Shown piece after piece: positions 35,701-46,365 of a DNA stretch of 64,000 nt. The first letter of the stretch is position 1. The number at the start of each line of letters is the position of its first letter. The stretch is taken from the NCBI GenBank assembly GCA_036417435.1, contig CM070913.1:18196680-18260679 (forward strand). Direction: 5' to 3'. This stretch comes from Inia geoffrensis (lineage: Eukaryota; Chordata; Mammalia; Artiodactyla; Iniidae). A program made the position numbers and the translations under genes. The notes under the pieces are model-generated. The model worked only from the letters and a program-made list of their open reading frames with translations. It did not search any database and was not told the DNA's origin.

Positions 35701-36278
35701 ACAAGCACTTGAGAAGAAAGTGTATTCTGTTGCTTTTGGATGGAATGTCCTATAAATATCAATTAAGTCCCTCTTGTTTAATCATATAAAGCTTGTTTTT
35801 CCTTATTTTTATTTTGGATGATCTGTCCATTGGTGATAGTGGGGTGTTAAGGTCCCCTACTATGATTGTGTTACTGTAGATTTCCCCTTTTATGGCTGTC
35901 AGCATTTGCCTTATGTATTGAGGTGCTCCTATGTTGGGTGCATAAATATTTACAATGGTTATATCTTCTTCTTGAATTGATCCCTTGATCATCATGTAGT
36001 GTCCTTGTCTCTTGTAATAGTCTTTATTTTAAAATCCACTTTGTCTGATATGAGAATTGCTACTCCAGCTTTCTTTTGATTTCCATTTGCATGGAATATC
36101 TTTTTCCATCCCCTCACTTTCAGTCTGTATGTGTTCCTAGGTCTGAAGTGGGTCTCTTGTAGACAGCATATATATGGGTCTCATTTTTGTATCCAGTCAG
36201 CCAGTCTATGTCTTTTGGTTGGAGCATTTACTCCATTTAATTTTAAGATAATTTTCGATATGTATGGTCCTATTACCA
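32705..36278 (-). pseudogene. L1 ORF2 (endonuclease/reverse transcriptase), broken and C-terminally truncated
   Basis: ORF2 nicks target DNA and copies L1 RNA. The start is taken as the ATG at 36276-36278 (minus), in a context of 'aagaaaatggtaata'. Endonuclease motifs NIYAPN and GDLNT are visible in the frame at 35759-35995. The 178-codon frame at 34732-35268 holds the region before the polymerase (KSPGPDGFTGDFYK), and the 322-codon frame at 33757-34725 holds the fingers/palm with the catalytic FADD box at 34213-34224. At least five breaks separate these frames. The Cys-rich end reads [18 protein letters not shown], with His replaced by Pro and the last Cys lost, then the sequence stops. Confidence 0.92.
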
Positions 36279-36329
36279 TTTTCTTAATTGTTTGGGTTTG
36301 TTATTGTAGGTCTTTCCCTTCTCTTGGGT

Positions 36330-37250
36330 TTCCTGCCTAGAGAAGTTACTTTAGCCTTTGTTGCAAAGCTGGTTTTGTGGTGCTGAATTCTCTTAGCTTT
36401 TGCTTGTCTGTAAAGCTTTTGATTTCTCCATTGAATCTGAATGAGATCACTGCTGGGTAGAGTAATCTTGGTTGTAGGTTTTCCCCTTTCATCACTTTAA
36501 ATATGTCCTGCAACTTCCTTCTGGCTTACAGAGTTTCTGGTGAAAGATCAGTTGTTAACCTTATGGGGATTCCCTTGTATGTTATTTTTGCTTTTCCATT
36601 GCTGCTTTTAATATTTTTTCTTTGAATTTATTTTTTGACAGTTTGATTAATATGTGTCTGGGCATGTTTCTCCTTGGATTTATCCTGTATGGTACTCTCT
36701 GCATTTCCTGTACTTGACTGACTATTTTCTATGTTAGGGAAGTTTTCAACTATAATCTCTTCAAATATTTTTCAGACCCTTTCTTTTTCTCTTCTTCCGG
36801 GACCCCTATGATTTGAAGGTTGGTGCTTTAATGTTGTCCCAGAGGTCTCTGAGACTGCCCTCAATTCTTTTCATTCTTTTTTCTTTATTCTGCTCTGTGG
36901 CAGTTATTTCCACTATTTTGTCTTCCAGGTCACTTATCTGTTTTCTGCCTCAGTTATTCTGCTACTGATTCCTCCTAGAGTATTTTTAATTTCATTTATT
37001 GTGTTGTTCATCATTGTTTGTTTGCTCTTTAGTTCTTCTAGGTCCTTGTTAAATGTTTCTTGTATTTTCTCCATTCTATTTCTGAGATTTTGGATCATCT
37101 CTATTATCATTACTCTGAATTCTTTTTCAGGTACACTGCCTATTTCCTCTTCATTTGTTTGGTCTGGTGGGTTTTCACCTTTCTCCTTCATCTGCTGCAT
37201 ATTTTTCTATTTTCTCATCTTGTTTAACATACTGTGTTTAGGGTCTCCTT
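36330..37250 (-). pseudogene. L1 ORF1 (RNA-binding trimer protein), broken
   Basis: ORF1 protein packages L1 RNA. The frame at 36934-37200 carries the coiled coil (heptad-like Met/Leu/Ile spacing in IIEMIQNLRNRMEKIQETF and following). Downstream, broken frames contain the RNA-binding region (sequence coding 'KVMKGENLQPRLLYPA'-like text at about 36440-36520). There are several frameshifts, including a stop before the Met at 37200. Not functional. Confidence 0.82.
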
Positions 37251-37851
37251 TTCACAGGCTGCAGGTTCGTAGTTCCCATTGATTTTGGTGTCTTCCCCCC
37301 AGTGGGTGAGGTTGGTTCAGTGGCTTGTGTAGTCTTCTTGGTGGAGGGGACTGGTGCCTGTGTCCCCACTGGTGGGTGGGGCTGTACCTTGTCCTCCTGC
37401 TGGGCAGGGCCGTGTCCTGTGGTGTGTTTTGGAGTGTCTGTGAACTTAATATGACTTTAGGCAGCCTCTCTGCTAATGGGTGCATCTGTTTTCCTGTCTT
37501 GCTAGTTGTTTGGCATGGGGCGTCCAGCACTGGAGCTTGCTGCCATTGGGTGGAGCTGGGTCTTAGTGCTGAGACAAAGATCTCTGGGAGGGCTCTCGCT
37601 GACGATATTACCTGGGCCCAGGAGGTTTCTGGTAGTTCAATATCCTGGACTCAGCCTTCCCACCTCGGAGGCTCAGGCCCGACACCCAGCCGAAGCACCA
37701 AGACCCTGCCAGACACATGGCTCAGAAGAAAAGGAAGAGAGAGAGAGGAAAAAAAAGAACAAACAGAACCCTAGGACAAATGATAAAAGCAAACCTATAC
37801 AGCCAAAATCACACAAGGAAGCATACACATACACACTCACAAAATAGAAAA

Positions 37852-37853
37852 AG

Positions 37854-37921
<68 letters not shown>
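37852..37921. repeat. (A)n(TA)n compound microsatellite in L1 5' UTR
   Basis: A run of about 30 A (one G interruption) followed by about 19 TA units. Probably polymorphic and hard to sequence accurately. Confidence 0.95.
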
Positions 37922-37926
<5 letters not shown>

Positions 37927-39250
37927 CAACCAAACCAATAAACAAATCCACCAATGGTAATAAGCACTAAATACTATGCTAAGATAAACATAAAACCATA
38001 AACAAATTAGTCACAGAAAGCAAACCCCAAGTCTACAGTTGCTCCCAAAGTCCACTGCCTCAATTTGGGAACATTGTCTATTCAGGTATTCTTTAGATGC
38101 ATCGTTTATTAAGTTGATTGTGGAGATTTAATCTGCTTCTCCTGAGGCTGCTGGGAGAGATTTCCCTTTCTCTTCTTTGTTCACAGAGCTCCCAGGGTTC
38201 AGCTTTGGTTTTGGCCCCACCTCTGCGTGTAGGTCACCTGGGGCATCTGTTCCCCACCCGGACAGGAGAGGTTTAAAGCAGCCTCTGATAGGGGCTCTCT
38301 TGCTCAGTCAGGCCGGGGGGGAGGGAGGGGTACAGTAATCATAATTAGAATGTGGGGTGAGCCTGTGGCTGCAGCAGCCAGTGTGACATTGCAACAGCCT
38401 GAGGCACACCATGTATTCTCCCAGGGAAGCTGTCCCTGAATCTTGGGACCCTGGCAGTGGCGTGCTGCACAGGCTCCCAGGGGGGTGTGGATGGTGACCT
38501 GAGCTTGAACACACGATTCTTGATGGCAGTGGCAGGAGCCTTAGCGTTTAATGCCCATCTGTGGTGTCCAAGCTGATAGCTGTGGTTTGTGCCCATCTCT
38601 GGAGCTTGCTTAGGCAGTGCTCTACCTTCTATGGGCACACTGGGAAGGAATCCCCTTTCCTTGTGCACCCTGAAACAAAGGTATCTTGCCTCTTCAGCAG
38701 CTCCAGACTTTTTCCCAGACTCCCTTCCAGCTAGCTGTGGCGCACTAGCCTCTTCAGGCTGTGATCACACAGCCAACCCCAGTCCTCTCCCTGGGATCCG
38801 ACCTCCGAAGCCCGAGCCTCAGCTCCCAGCCCCGCCCACCCCGGCAGGTGAGCAGACAAGCCTCTCAGGCTGGTAAGTGCTGGTCAGCACAATCCTCTGT
38901 GCAGGAATCTCTCCGATTTGCCCTCCGCACCCCTGTTGCTGCGCTCTCCTCCGTGGCTCCGAAGCTTCCCCCTCCACCACCCACAGTCTCCACCCGCGAT
39001 GGGGCTTCCTAGTGTGTGGAAACCTTTCCTCCTTCACAGCTCCCTCCCAGAAGTGCAGGTCCCATCCATATTCTTTTATCTCTGGTTTTTCTTTTTTTAT
39101 TTTGCCCTACCCAGGTACATGGGTATTTTCTTGCCTTTTGGGGAGTCTGAGGTCTTCTGCCAGCGTTCAGCAGGTGTTCTGTAGTTGTTCCACATGTAGA
39201 TGTATTTTTGATGTATTTGTGGGGAGGAAGGTGATCACATCTTACTCTTC

Positions 39251-39260
39251 CGCCGTCTTG
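39251..39260 (-). promoter_or_regulatory. YY1-like site at the L1 5' end
   Basis: Minus strand CAAGACGGCG lies within about 20 bp of the L1 5' end. In human L1 a YY1 site (CAAGATGGCCG) at the same place directs correct transcription start. Here the central T is C. Binding is inferred, not shown. Confidence 0.6.
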
Positions 39261-39278
39261 AAGGTCTCTCTGTGCCTT

Positions 39279-39335
39279 CCTCTCAATATTCTGTGAACCT
39301 AAAACTGCTCTAAAGAAATGTCTTTTTAAAAAACT
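39279..39335 (+). mobile_element. Old L1 3'-end fragment (right part of a split L1)
   Basis: The text 'tctgtgaacctaaaactgct' followed by 'ctaaagaaatgtcttttta' is the hallmark of an L1 3' terminus. It directly abuts the 5' end of the minus-strand L1, in the same orientation as the fragment at 32395-32697. Confidence 0.75.
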
Positions 39336-39884
39336 AATCAGTCATACCACATAGAAATCAAAATGATAATAACTTTAGAGTTAACAGCTATAGAAACTTT
39401 TGACTATGTTTACTTACAAAGCTGAATAGCATTATAAAAAAGAATGATATTTATTGTGCCCCCGACTTTTATGATGATGTCTAAATTCAAAATGACAATT
39501 TTATTTTTGCTAATAATCACAAATTTATGAAGCTTTATTAATGTAGGTAGGTAGATTCATTTATTCATGGAAATTGTAAGGTGAAAAATCTTAGGTGATG
39601 TAATGCATTTCAGGCTCTGGAAAGCTGCATCTGCGAATAAAACCATTAATCAAGTTGTCCTTGAAAATGGCAAGTTTTACACCTATAGCAGGATATTTAC
39701 TCTATTAATCAGTCAAATGTGATCTTTCTTAAAACTATCGAAATATGTTGCAAGGAATACTGTTGTTTGTTTTTGTAAAAATCTGCTTTGTATCATTTTC
39801 CTGTTACCTTTTCAGTAAGGATATTTACCATAGCATTTTAAAAGTGAACTTGAGTGACCAAAACACCGGAATGAAAAGTTTCTG
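39336..39884. other. No gene recognised; unique AT-rich sequence
   Basis: No repeat or informative frame recognised. Confidence 0.5.
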
Positions 39885-39899
39885 AAATGTGGGGTTTCT

Positions 39900-40844
39900 A
39901 GCTCAAAATGGATTAAAGACCTAAATGTAAGGCCAGAAACTATCAAACTCTTAGAGGAAAACATAGACAGAACACTCTATGACATAAATAACAGCAAGAT
40001 CCTTTTTGACTCACCTCCTAGAGCAATGGAAATAAAAACAAAAATAAACAATTGGGACCTAATGAAACTTCAAAGCTTTTGCACAGCAAAGGAAACCATA
40101 AAGAAGACCAAAAGACAACCCTCAGAATGGGAGAAAATATTTGCAAATGAAGCAACTGACAAAGGATTAATTTCCAAAATTTACAAGCAGCTCATGCAGC
40201 TCAGTAACAAAAAAACAAACAACCCAATCCAAAAATGGGCAGAAGACCTAAACAGACATTTCTCCAAAGAAGATATACAGACTGCCAACAAACACATGAC
40301 AGAATGCTCAACATCATTAATCACTAGAGAAATGCAAATCAAAACTACAATGAGATATCATCTCACACCAGTCAGAATGGCCATCATCAAAAAATCTAGA
40401 AACAATAAATGCTGGAGAGGGCGTGGAGAAAAGGGAACACTCTTGCACTGCCGGTGGGAATGTGAATTGGTTCAGCCACTATGGAGAACAGTATGGAGGT
40501 TCCTTAAAAAACTACAAATAGAACTACCATACGACCCAGCAATCCCACTACTGGGCATATACCCTGAGAAAACCATAATCCAAAAAGAGTCATGTACCAA
40601 AATGTTCATTGCAGCTCTATTTACGATAGCCCAGAGATGGAAACAACCTAAGTGCCCATCGTCAGATGAATGGATAAAGAAGATGTGGCACATATACACA
40701 ATGGAATATTACTCAGCCATAAAAAGAAACAAAATTCAGCTATTTGTAATGAGGTGGATAGACCCAGAGTCTGTCATACAGAGTGAAGTAAGTCAGAAAG
40801 ACAAAGACAAATACCATATGCTAACACATATATATGGAATTTAA
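39900..40844 (+). pseudogene. L1 ORF2 C-terminal fragment, frame intact
   Basis: An uninterrupted frame of about 315 codons from the left breakpoint to the natural ORF2 stop at 40842-40844; the first Met is at 40026 (272 residues from there). It covers the ORF2 C-terminal domain only, without endonuclease or polymerase. The Cys-rich CX3CX7HX4C motif is damaged: counting from that Met, C129, R133 (Cys expected), H141, C146. The frame has stayed open because the insertion is recent, not because it is used. Confidence 0.9.
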
Positions 40845-41780
40845 GAAAAAAAAAATGTCATGAAGAACCTAGGGGTAAGACAGGAATAAAGACACAGACC
40901 TACTGGAGAACGGACTTGAGGATATGGGGAGGGAGAGGGGTGAGCTGTGATAGGGCGAGGGAGGGGCATGGACATATATATACTAACAAACGTAAGGTAG
41001 ATAGCTAGAGGGAAGCAGCCACTTGGCACAGGGATATCGGCTTGGTGCTTTGTGACCGCCTGGAGGGGTGGGATAGGGAGGGAGGGAGGGAGGGAGACGC
41101 AAGAGGGAATAAATATGCAAACGTGTGTACTTGTATAACTGATTCACTTTGTTATAAAGTAGAAACTGACACACCATTGTAAAGCAATTATACCCCAATA
41201 AAAGATGTTAAAAAAATAAAAAATAATTATGTACAAAATAAAAAGATGTGGCACATATATACAATGGAATATTACTCAGCCATAAAAAGAAACGAAATTC
41301 AGCTATTTGTAATGAGGTGGATAGACCTAGAGTCTGTCATACAGAGTGAAGTAAGTCAGAAAGAGAAAGACGAATACCGTATGCTAACACATATATACGG
41401 AATTTAAGGAAAAAAAATGTCATGAAGAACCTAGGGGTAAGACAGGAATAAAGACACAGGCCTACTGGAGAACGGACTTGAGGATATGGGGAGGGAGAAG
41501 GGTGAGCTGTGACAGAGCGAGAAAGAGGCATGGAAATATATACACTAACAAACGTAAGGTAGATAGCTAGTGGGAAGCAGCCGCATGGCACAGGGATATC
41601 AGCTCGGTGCTTCGTGACCGCCTGGAGGGGTGGGATAGGGAGGGTGGGAGGGAGGGAGACGCAAGAGGGAAGAGATATGGGAACATATGTATATGTATAA
41701 CTGATTCACTTTGTTATAAAGCAGAAACTAACACACCATTGTAAAGCAATTATACCCCAATAAAGATGTTAAAAAAAAAA
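39900..41780 (+). mobile_element. Compound L1 with two tandem 3' ends in one target-site duplication
   Basis: Starts inside ORF2 (39900), reaches a first 3' end with AATAAA-type signal and A-rich tail at about 41219, then after about 23 bp (41220-41242) a second copy of the last about 540 bp begins (41243-41780), again with signal and poly(A). Copy 1 of the repeated part is 40679-41219; the copies look about 95% identical. One near-perfect 15-bp duplication brackets the whole unit (aaatgtggggtttct at 39885-39899, aaatgtgggttttct at 41781-41795). Confidence 0.9.
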
Positions 41781-41846
41781 AAATGTGGGTTTTCTCATTT
41801 ACATGTTACCTTTGAGGGAGGATCCATTAGACTACAGCCTATCAAA

Positions 41847-41912
41847 AAAAGGGGGAAAGAAGGAAGGGAGGGAGGGAGGAAGGGCGGGGGGAGAGAGGGA
41901 GGAAAATGTGAT
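41847..41912. repeat. GGAA/GGGA purine-rich repeat
   Basis: Irregular gggaaaga, aggaaggg and ggga units, strongly purine on the plus strand. Confidence 0.85.
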
Positions 41913-42224
41913 AATCCCAGGAAATAATCTCCATGTGATAATCTTCATGTCACAGAGTACAGGGAAAGCCAGACCAGATATGACCTGAACTCTCCCATCA
42001 TACCTTTTGTCTGTGGGAAAATTCACTCATCAATTTCTTAATTTAGAGAATATCTCAATAACTGTTATTAAAATAAAAATATTAACCTAGGAATTCACAA
42101 AGTGAAAAATAAATCACAAATAATTCTAGAGTTGTCTCATAGACAGCAGAGCTTTTCCAATTTCATCAGCACATTTCGTCTTTTTATGCCAATCTCTACT
42201 CCTCCCCCACTAGTGCTAAAAGTA

Positions 42225-42510
42225 CTCAGGAAAGAATCGAAAGAATGAAGAACGAAAAGAGAGAGAAAGTAGGAGGGAGTTAAATGGAGAAGGTAGAGGG
42301 AGAATTTTAGGAGAGGAAAGTAGAAAAGAAGGAAGGAAAGAAAGAAAGAAGGTAGAGAGGACAGGAAGGAGGAAGGGAGAGAGGAAGGAAATGACCCTCC
42401 AAGAAGGAAGGAATAGACATCAGTTTGGCTACCTATTTATAACTCGGAATTTAACTAAACACTTGATGGATTGTAAGGAAGGGAGGAAGGAAGGAAAGAA
42501 GGAAATACTA
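42225..42510. repeat. Purine-rich (GAAA/GGAA) low-complexity tract
   Basis: GA-rich for most of 42225-42415 and again at 42475-42508, with aagaaggaagg units. The two parts are separated by about 60 bp of normal sequence. Confidence 0.85.
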
Positions 42511-43518
42511 GAAAATCTCTTTATCTTGCAAGTTGTGTCTTATGGAGAATTTAAAATGTAGCTAAAACTTTATAAAGTATTTGAGAGGTCTTAGATTAAA
42601 ACTAAAATAAAGCGGCAGCACCAAGGAGTTTTAAGGGTTATAAATCAGAATCTTAAATCAATAGAAATTGCTGTTGGGAACGATTCTGTTGCTCTAGAAA
42701 GTTATTACAGCTCTGCGTCATCTTGTCTTATGAAATACCTTGGAGGATTGAGTCTGAATAAACTACTGTGATTGGGTTTTTATAAAATATGCTTAAAGGT
42801 AAATTTTAAAGCAGTAAAATTTTACTTTATTCTAGAGCTCTTAGAAAAATCTTTTTTCCCACAGCCAGTATGCAATCAGCCAGTAAAAATACAAACATGT
42901 ACACAATTATTGATGATTCATTTCCTACCCTTCTCCCTGGCATGCAAGCCACTCAAACATACTAACAGAGGTCAAATCCTTTGCAGTTACCCCAACCCAA
43001 TGAGCTCATCCTGCAAAATAGCTCTCTCTCCCCAACCCAATAGCATAGACACTTAGAATTTAACTTCAGTAACCTAGTAAAAGAGAAATTAGCCTAAATG
43101 TTTGAGAGATAAGACATTCTTATTGACTACATTTTCCAAATAACTTAGTAATAACTCAGAAAGTCCTATTTTAATCCAACTCTGTAACTGAGAATCTTCC
43201 AAATGTGACACAATATCATGGAAGCACATTGCAAGACATTGCTGTAGAAGTGTAGTGTTAGAAATTTTTATGAATCCTACTTAGGACACATTTGCTTTTA
43301 TTCCCATCCCTATTAGTTCTTTCCATTGTTTGCCCCTTCTGTGGAATTGAATCTGCAGGTAACTGAATCTTTATTTTATGAGTAGAAAGAAAGTACTCTG
43401 CAGAAACGGATTTGCAGAGTACAAAAAAGGGGGGCTATAACTGTATTTGTTTGTGATTACTGAGAATTGAATTCCTCCTTAATGATTTATCAGATCTTAT
43501 AATATATCATTATGTAAT
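42511..43518. other. No gene recognised; unique AT-rich sequence
   Basis: A 94-codon frame at 42772-43056 has no recognisable domain. No repeat identified. Confidence 0.5.
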
Positions 43519-43600
43519 ATATCCCTCTTTTTACAGATGAGGAAACTGAGGAAGAAAGAGGTATTTACTGCTAATGGATAGCAGTGTGCTTTTCTTCCTG
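43519..43600 (-). mobile_element. MIR SINE fragment
   Basis: The 'ttacagatgaggaaactgag' MIR landmark in reverse orientation; flanks are too diverged to extend safely. Confidence 0.6.
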
Positions 43601-43631
43601 TTCTTTCTACCAGTTCAAAAAGTAAGGGCTT

Positions 43632-43843
43632 TACGTATACACACTACTATCTATAAAATAGATAACTAATAAGAACCTGCTGTATAGCACAGGGAACTGC
43701 ACTCAGTGCTCTGTAATGGCCTATATGGGAAAAGAATCTTTAAAAAGAGATGTACCTATATGTAGAACTGATTCAATTTGCTGTATGCCTGGAACTAACA
43801 CAAAACTGTAAATCAACTATACTCCAATAAAAATTTTTTAAAA
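43632..43843 (+). mobile_element. Cetartiodactyl L1 3'-end fragment
   Basis: Contains 'ctgctgtatagcacagggaa', 'gtaatggcctatatgggaaa', 'aaaactgtaaatcaactata' and AATAAA with an A-rich tail: the older 3'-UTR type also seen at 29.5 kb. Confidence 0.9.
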
Positions 43844-43974
43844 CAAGGAAAGGCATTAGCCACTACTGAAATCAAAGACATAGCCTTTTTTAAGTTTTTT
43901 AATAATAATATTAACACTTAATATTTTTGATTTTTATTATTTGTTTAAAACAGAGTTATTTTGGGTTCCTGGAT

Positions 43975-44870
43975 TCAAATTGTGTGTGGGTAGGGGGAGG
44001 GTTTCTCACCAGCACCAGCAAGCAATGCTCTGTAGGTATCCTCCAACTAGGTGTCCTACAATTCAACTCAATTCAACTCAATTCTGACACTATCTTCCCA
44101 GAGATACTGTCAGATCTCACAATTTAAGGGTTCAATCCTATAAGATTGCACGTCCCACTCAGATGCCCATTGCAAGCCCAGATTATTGCCTGTGCTTCTG
44201 ACTGGCTACCCATTGGAGGTTCCCACTACATTCTCCTCGTTCTTCAGACACCAATCGCCAAGTCCAGGTTACTCGTACTTCTGACCGACTGGATATAAAC
44301 CAGGGGTTCCCATGAACTCTCCTTAGGTTTGACTAATTTCCTAGAGCAGCTCACAGAACTCAGAGAAACCTACTAAATTTACTTACTACAATACTGGTTT
44401 ATTATAATGGGGTATAACTCAAGAACAGCCAGATGGAAAAGATGCATAGAGCAAGTTATGCTGAACGGGGCATGGAGCTTCTATGCCCTGTTCAGGTGCA
44501 CCACTTCCCCAGGACCTCTATGTGATCACCAACCCCGAAGCTAACCAAACTCCATCTTCTGGGGTTTTTTACGGAGGCAGAATTGATTAAATCACTGGAC
44601 ACTGGCTGCAACCTTAGCTTCTCCCCTTCAGGGAAGTTGTGGGGTGGGACTGAAAGTTCCACTCCTCTAATTATGCGGTTGGTTCTCATGGCAACCAGCC
44701 CCATCCTTAGGTAGGGTCCAAAGTGACCTCATTAACATAACAAACTATGCTGCTCTCTTCACTTAGGAAATTTTAAGGGTTTGAGTAGCTCTGTGCCAGA
44801 AATGGGGGCCAAGACCAAATACATATTTCCTATTGTAAATTACAATATCACAATAGTGAATATTATATCT
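43975..44870 (-). mobile_element. ERVL MLT2-type solo LTR
   Basis: Reverse complement of an ERVL LTR nearly end to end: 'gtgtcctacaattcaactca', 'gagagaaacc'-like region at 44366, 'ataactcaagaacagccaga', 'ggttttttacggaggcagaa', 'gattgattaaatcactgg'-like text at 44582, 'ggtgggactgaaagttccac' and 'agaccaaatacatatttcct'. The forward AATAAA-type signal lies near 44400 on the minus strand. No retroviral internal genes flank it. Confidence 0.85.
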
Positions 44871-44994
44871 TTTTTTCAATAAGCACACCATAAGTAATTA
44901 AAGAATTCAAAAGCAAAGTTTTTTTTTTCTTGGAAGTTTCAATAGTATATAATTGATTGCAGGTTTACAACTGACACACTTTCATACGAGCTAT

Positions 44995-45170
44995 TTAATT
45001 TGATCCATTAAATACTGTGGTAAAGTAGGCAGGACACTATTATTACTTTTATTTTACAGATAATGAAACTCAGCGTTTCTGTTAATTTCCTAAAGTCTCA
45101 GAATAATTAGGTTGTGAAACTGAGACATAAAACCAATCCTTCTGGCTCCACATTCAGTGCTCATGACAAT
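44995..45170 (-). mobile_element. MIR SINE fragment
   Basis: Reverse-orientation MIR: 'ttattttacagataatgaaa', 'taggttgtgaaactgagaca' and 'ctggctccacattcagtgct'. Confidence 0.7.
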
Positions 45171-45777
45171 CAAGCTAATTCCCTTTTATTTAATAGGAAA
45201 CTAATTTCCATGCGAATGCACATGGAAACATTTATAAAGTGTTTTAAGTGCTTCAGAAAAAATGTAGAGTTTAGAAGTTTCCTTATGAAGATTTTATACA
45301 CACTTTATTTCAGCTTTACAGGTTTAAGAGACTAAATTTTCTCCAAACATTTGCAGATCCTATCAACTTATTGGGAAAGATAAATGTCTACTGAGGCAAA
45401 AAAAAATAATAACATTCAACATTTATTCTTTTCAAAGTATTTGATTTACTGCTTGCCAATCCTTGTAAATAAACAGTTACTTTGAGTTAAGTGAGGTTTT
45501 ATGATAGAAACGCACACTGTGTTGTCTGAGGTCAAAGAGTCAGAGTTCAAGGCAAAAGGAAAGTAACACCTTTCATTCTATAAAATTGCTGTTAGAGATA
45601 TAAAGCAAATGATAATCAGTCCGAAGCTGTCAAATTCTGTAAGTCTTATTGAAAAGATGCAACACCTGGCATTAGAAGTCTGGTGTAGCTTCAAAGAGAA
45701 AGAATATAACAGTAAAAACTCTACCTGGATTCCTCCTCCAGTGGAATCCATCTCAGACTAACTCTGAGCACTTCATC
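45171..45777. other. No gene recognised; unique sequence
   Basis: No repeat family or exon-like frame recognised. Confidence 0.5.
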
Positions 45778-45812
45778 CAGATCAGAATTCCTTGAATTAG
45801 TAGGAAAGCGGC

Positions 45813-45821
45813 CAAGATGGC
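45813..45821 (+). promoter_or_regulatory. YY1-like site at the L1 5' end
   Basis: CAAGATGGC about 20 bp into the element, identical to the core of the human L1 YY1 site (CAAGATGGCCG). Its position supports this being a true L1 5' end. Confidence 0.65.
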
Positions 45822-46216
45822 AGAGTACAAGGACCTGAGCTCACCTCCTCTCATGAGCACACCAAAATCACAACTATCTGCAGAACAACCGTTGAAGGAA
45901 AAAAAGAAAAAAACCCAGAACCTACCAGAAAAGATCTTCTACAACTAAAGACATAAAGAAAGGACCACGAGACGTGTAGGCGGGGCGCACTCGCCATAAA
46001 ATTAAATCCCATACACCTGCGGTAGGCGACCCACTAACTGGAGAATAATTATATTGCAGAGATTATCCCACAGGAGTGAGAGTTCCAAGCCCCACATTAG
46101 GGGCCCCAGCCTGGGGTTCCAGCACCTGGAAGACACATCTCAAGAGCATTTAGCTTTGAGGGCCAGCGGGGCTTAATTGCAGGAGGCCCACAGGACTGGG
46201 GGAAATAGAGGCTTTA

Positions 46217-46365
46217 CTCTGTGCTTCGGACGCGCAGGCTCAGCGGCCATGGCTCACGGGCCCAGCCGCTCCGCGGCATGTGGGATCCTCCCGGACCGGG
46301 ACACGACCCCGCGTCCCCTGCATCGGCAGGCGGACCCTCAACCACTGCGCCACCAAGGAACCCCC
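46217..46365 (-). mobile_element. CHR-2-type SINE without its 3' end or poly(A)
   Basis: On the minus strand: a complete tRNA-like head (with the 'gcgcagtggttgagggtcc' A-box region), B-box region and middle ('gagccatggccgctgagc'), ending at 'gcgcgtccgaagcacagag'. The expected 'tgctccgcaacgggagagg' end and A-tail are absent. A 9-bp direct repeat (gaggcttta) lies at 46208-46216 and 46366-46374, so it appears to be an insertion that was already 3'-truncated. It sits inside the L1 5' UTR. Confidence 0.87.

Larger units (their letters stand above)
32698..39278 (-). mobile_element. Near full-length cetacean L1 lacking its 3' end
   Basis: About 6.6 kb, read on the minus strand. It has a complete-looking 5' end at about 39278 with a YY1-like site, a long GC-richer 5' UTR (about 37260-39278), ORF1 (about 36330-37250) and ORF2 (36278 down to about 32700). 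The ORF2 C-terminus, 3' UTR and poly(A) are missing: it ends inside the 'FTIARMWK' region and joins the older L1. Several frameshifts and stops make it inactive. Confidence 0.93.
37260..39278 (-). promoter_or_regulatory. L1 5' UTR (internal promoter region)
   Basis: About 2 kb of GC-richer, CpG-containing sequence upstream of ORF1. In L1 elements this region carries the internal RNA polymerase II promoter. It contains an internal (A)n(TA)n expansion at 37852-37921. Open frames of 90-150 codons here are short and have no known domain. Confidence 0.75.

Noticed and set aside
37325..37847. 149- and 113-codon frames on the plus strand
   Set aside because: Antisense frames in the GC-richer L1 5' UTR; no known domain.
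43975..44870. Possible retroviral gene near the ERVL LTR
   Set aside because: Only a solo LTR is present; no gag, pol or env similarity was seen on either side.
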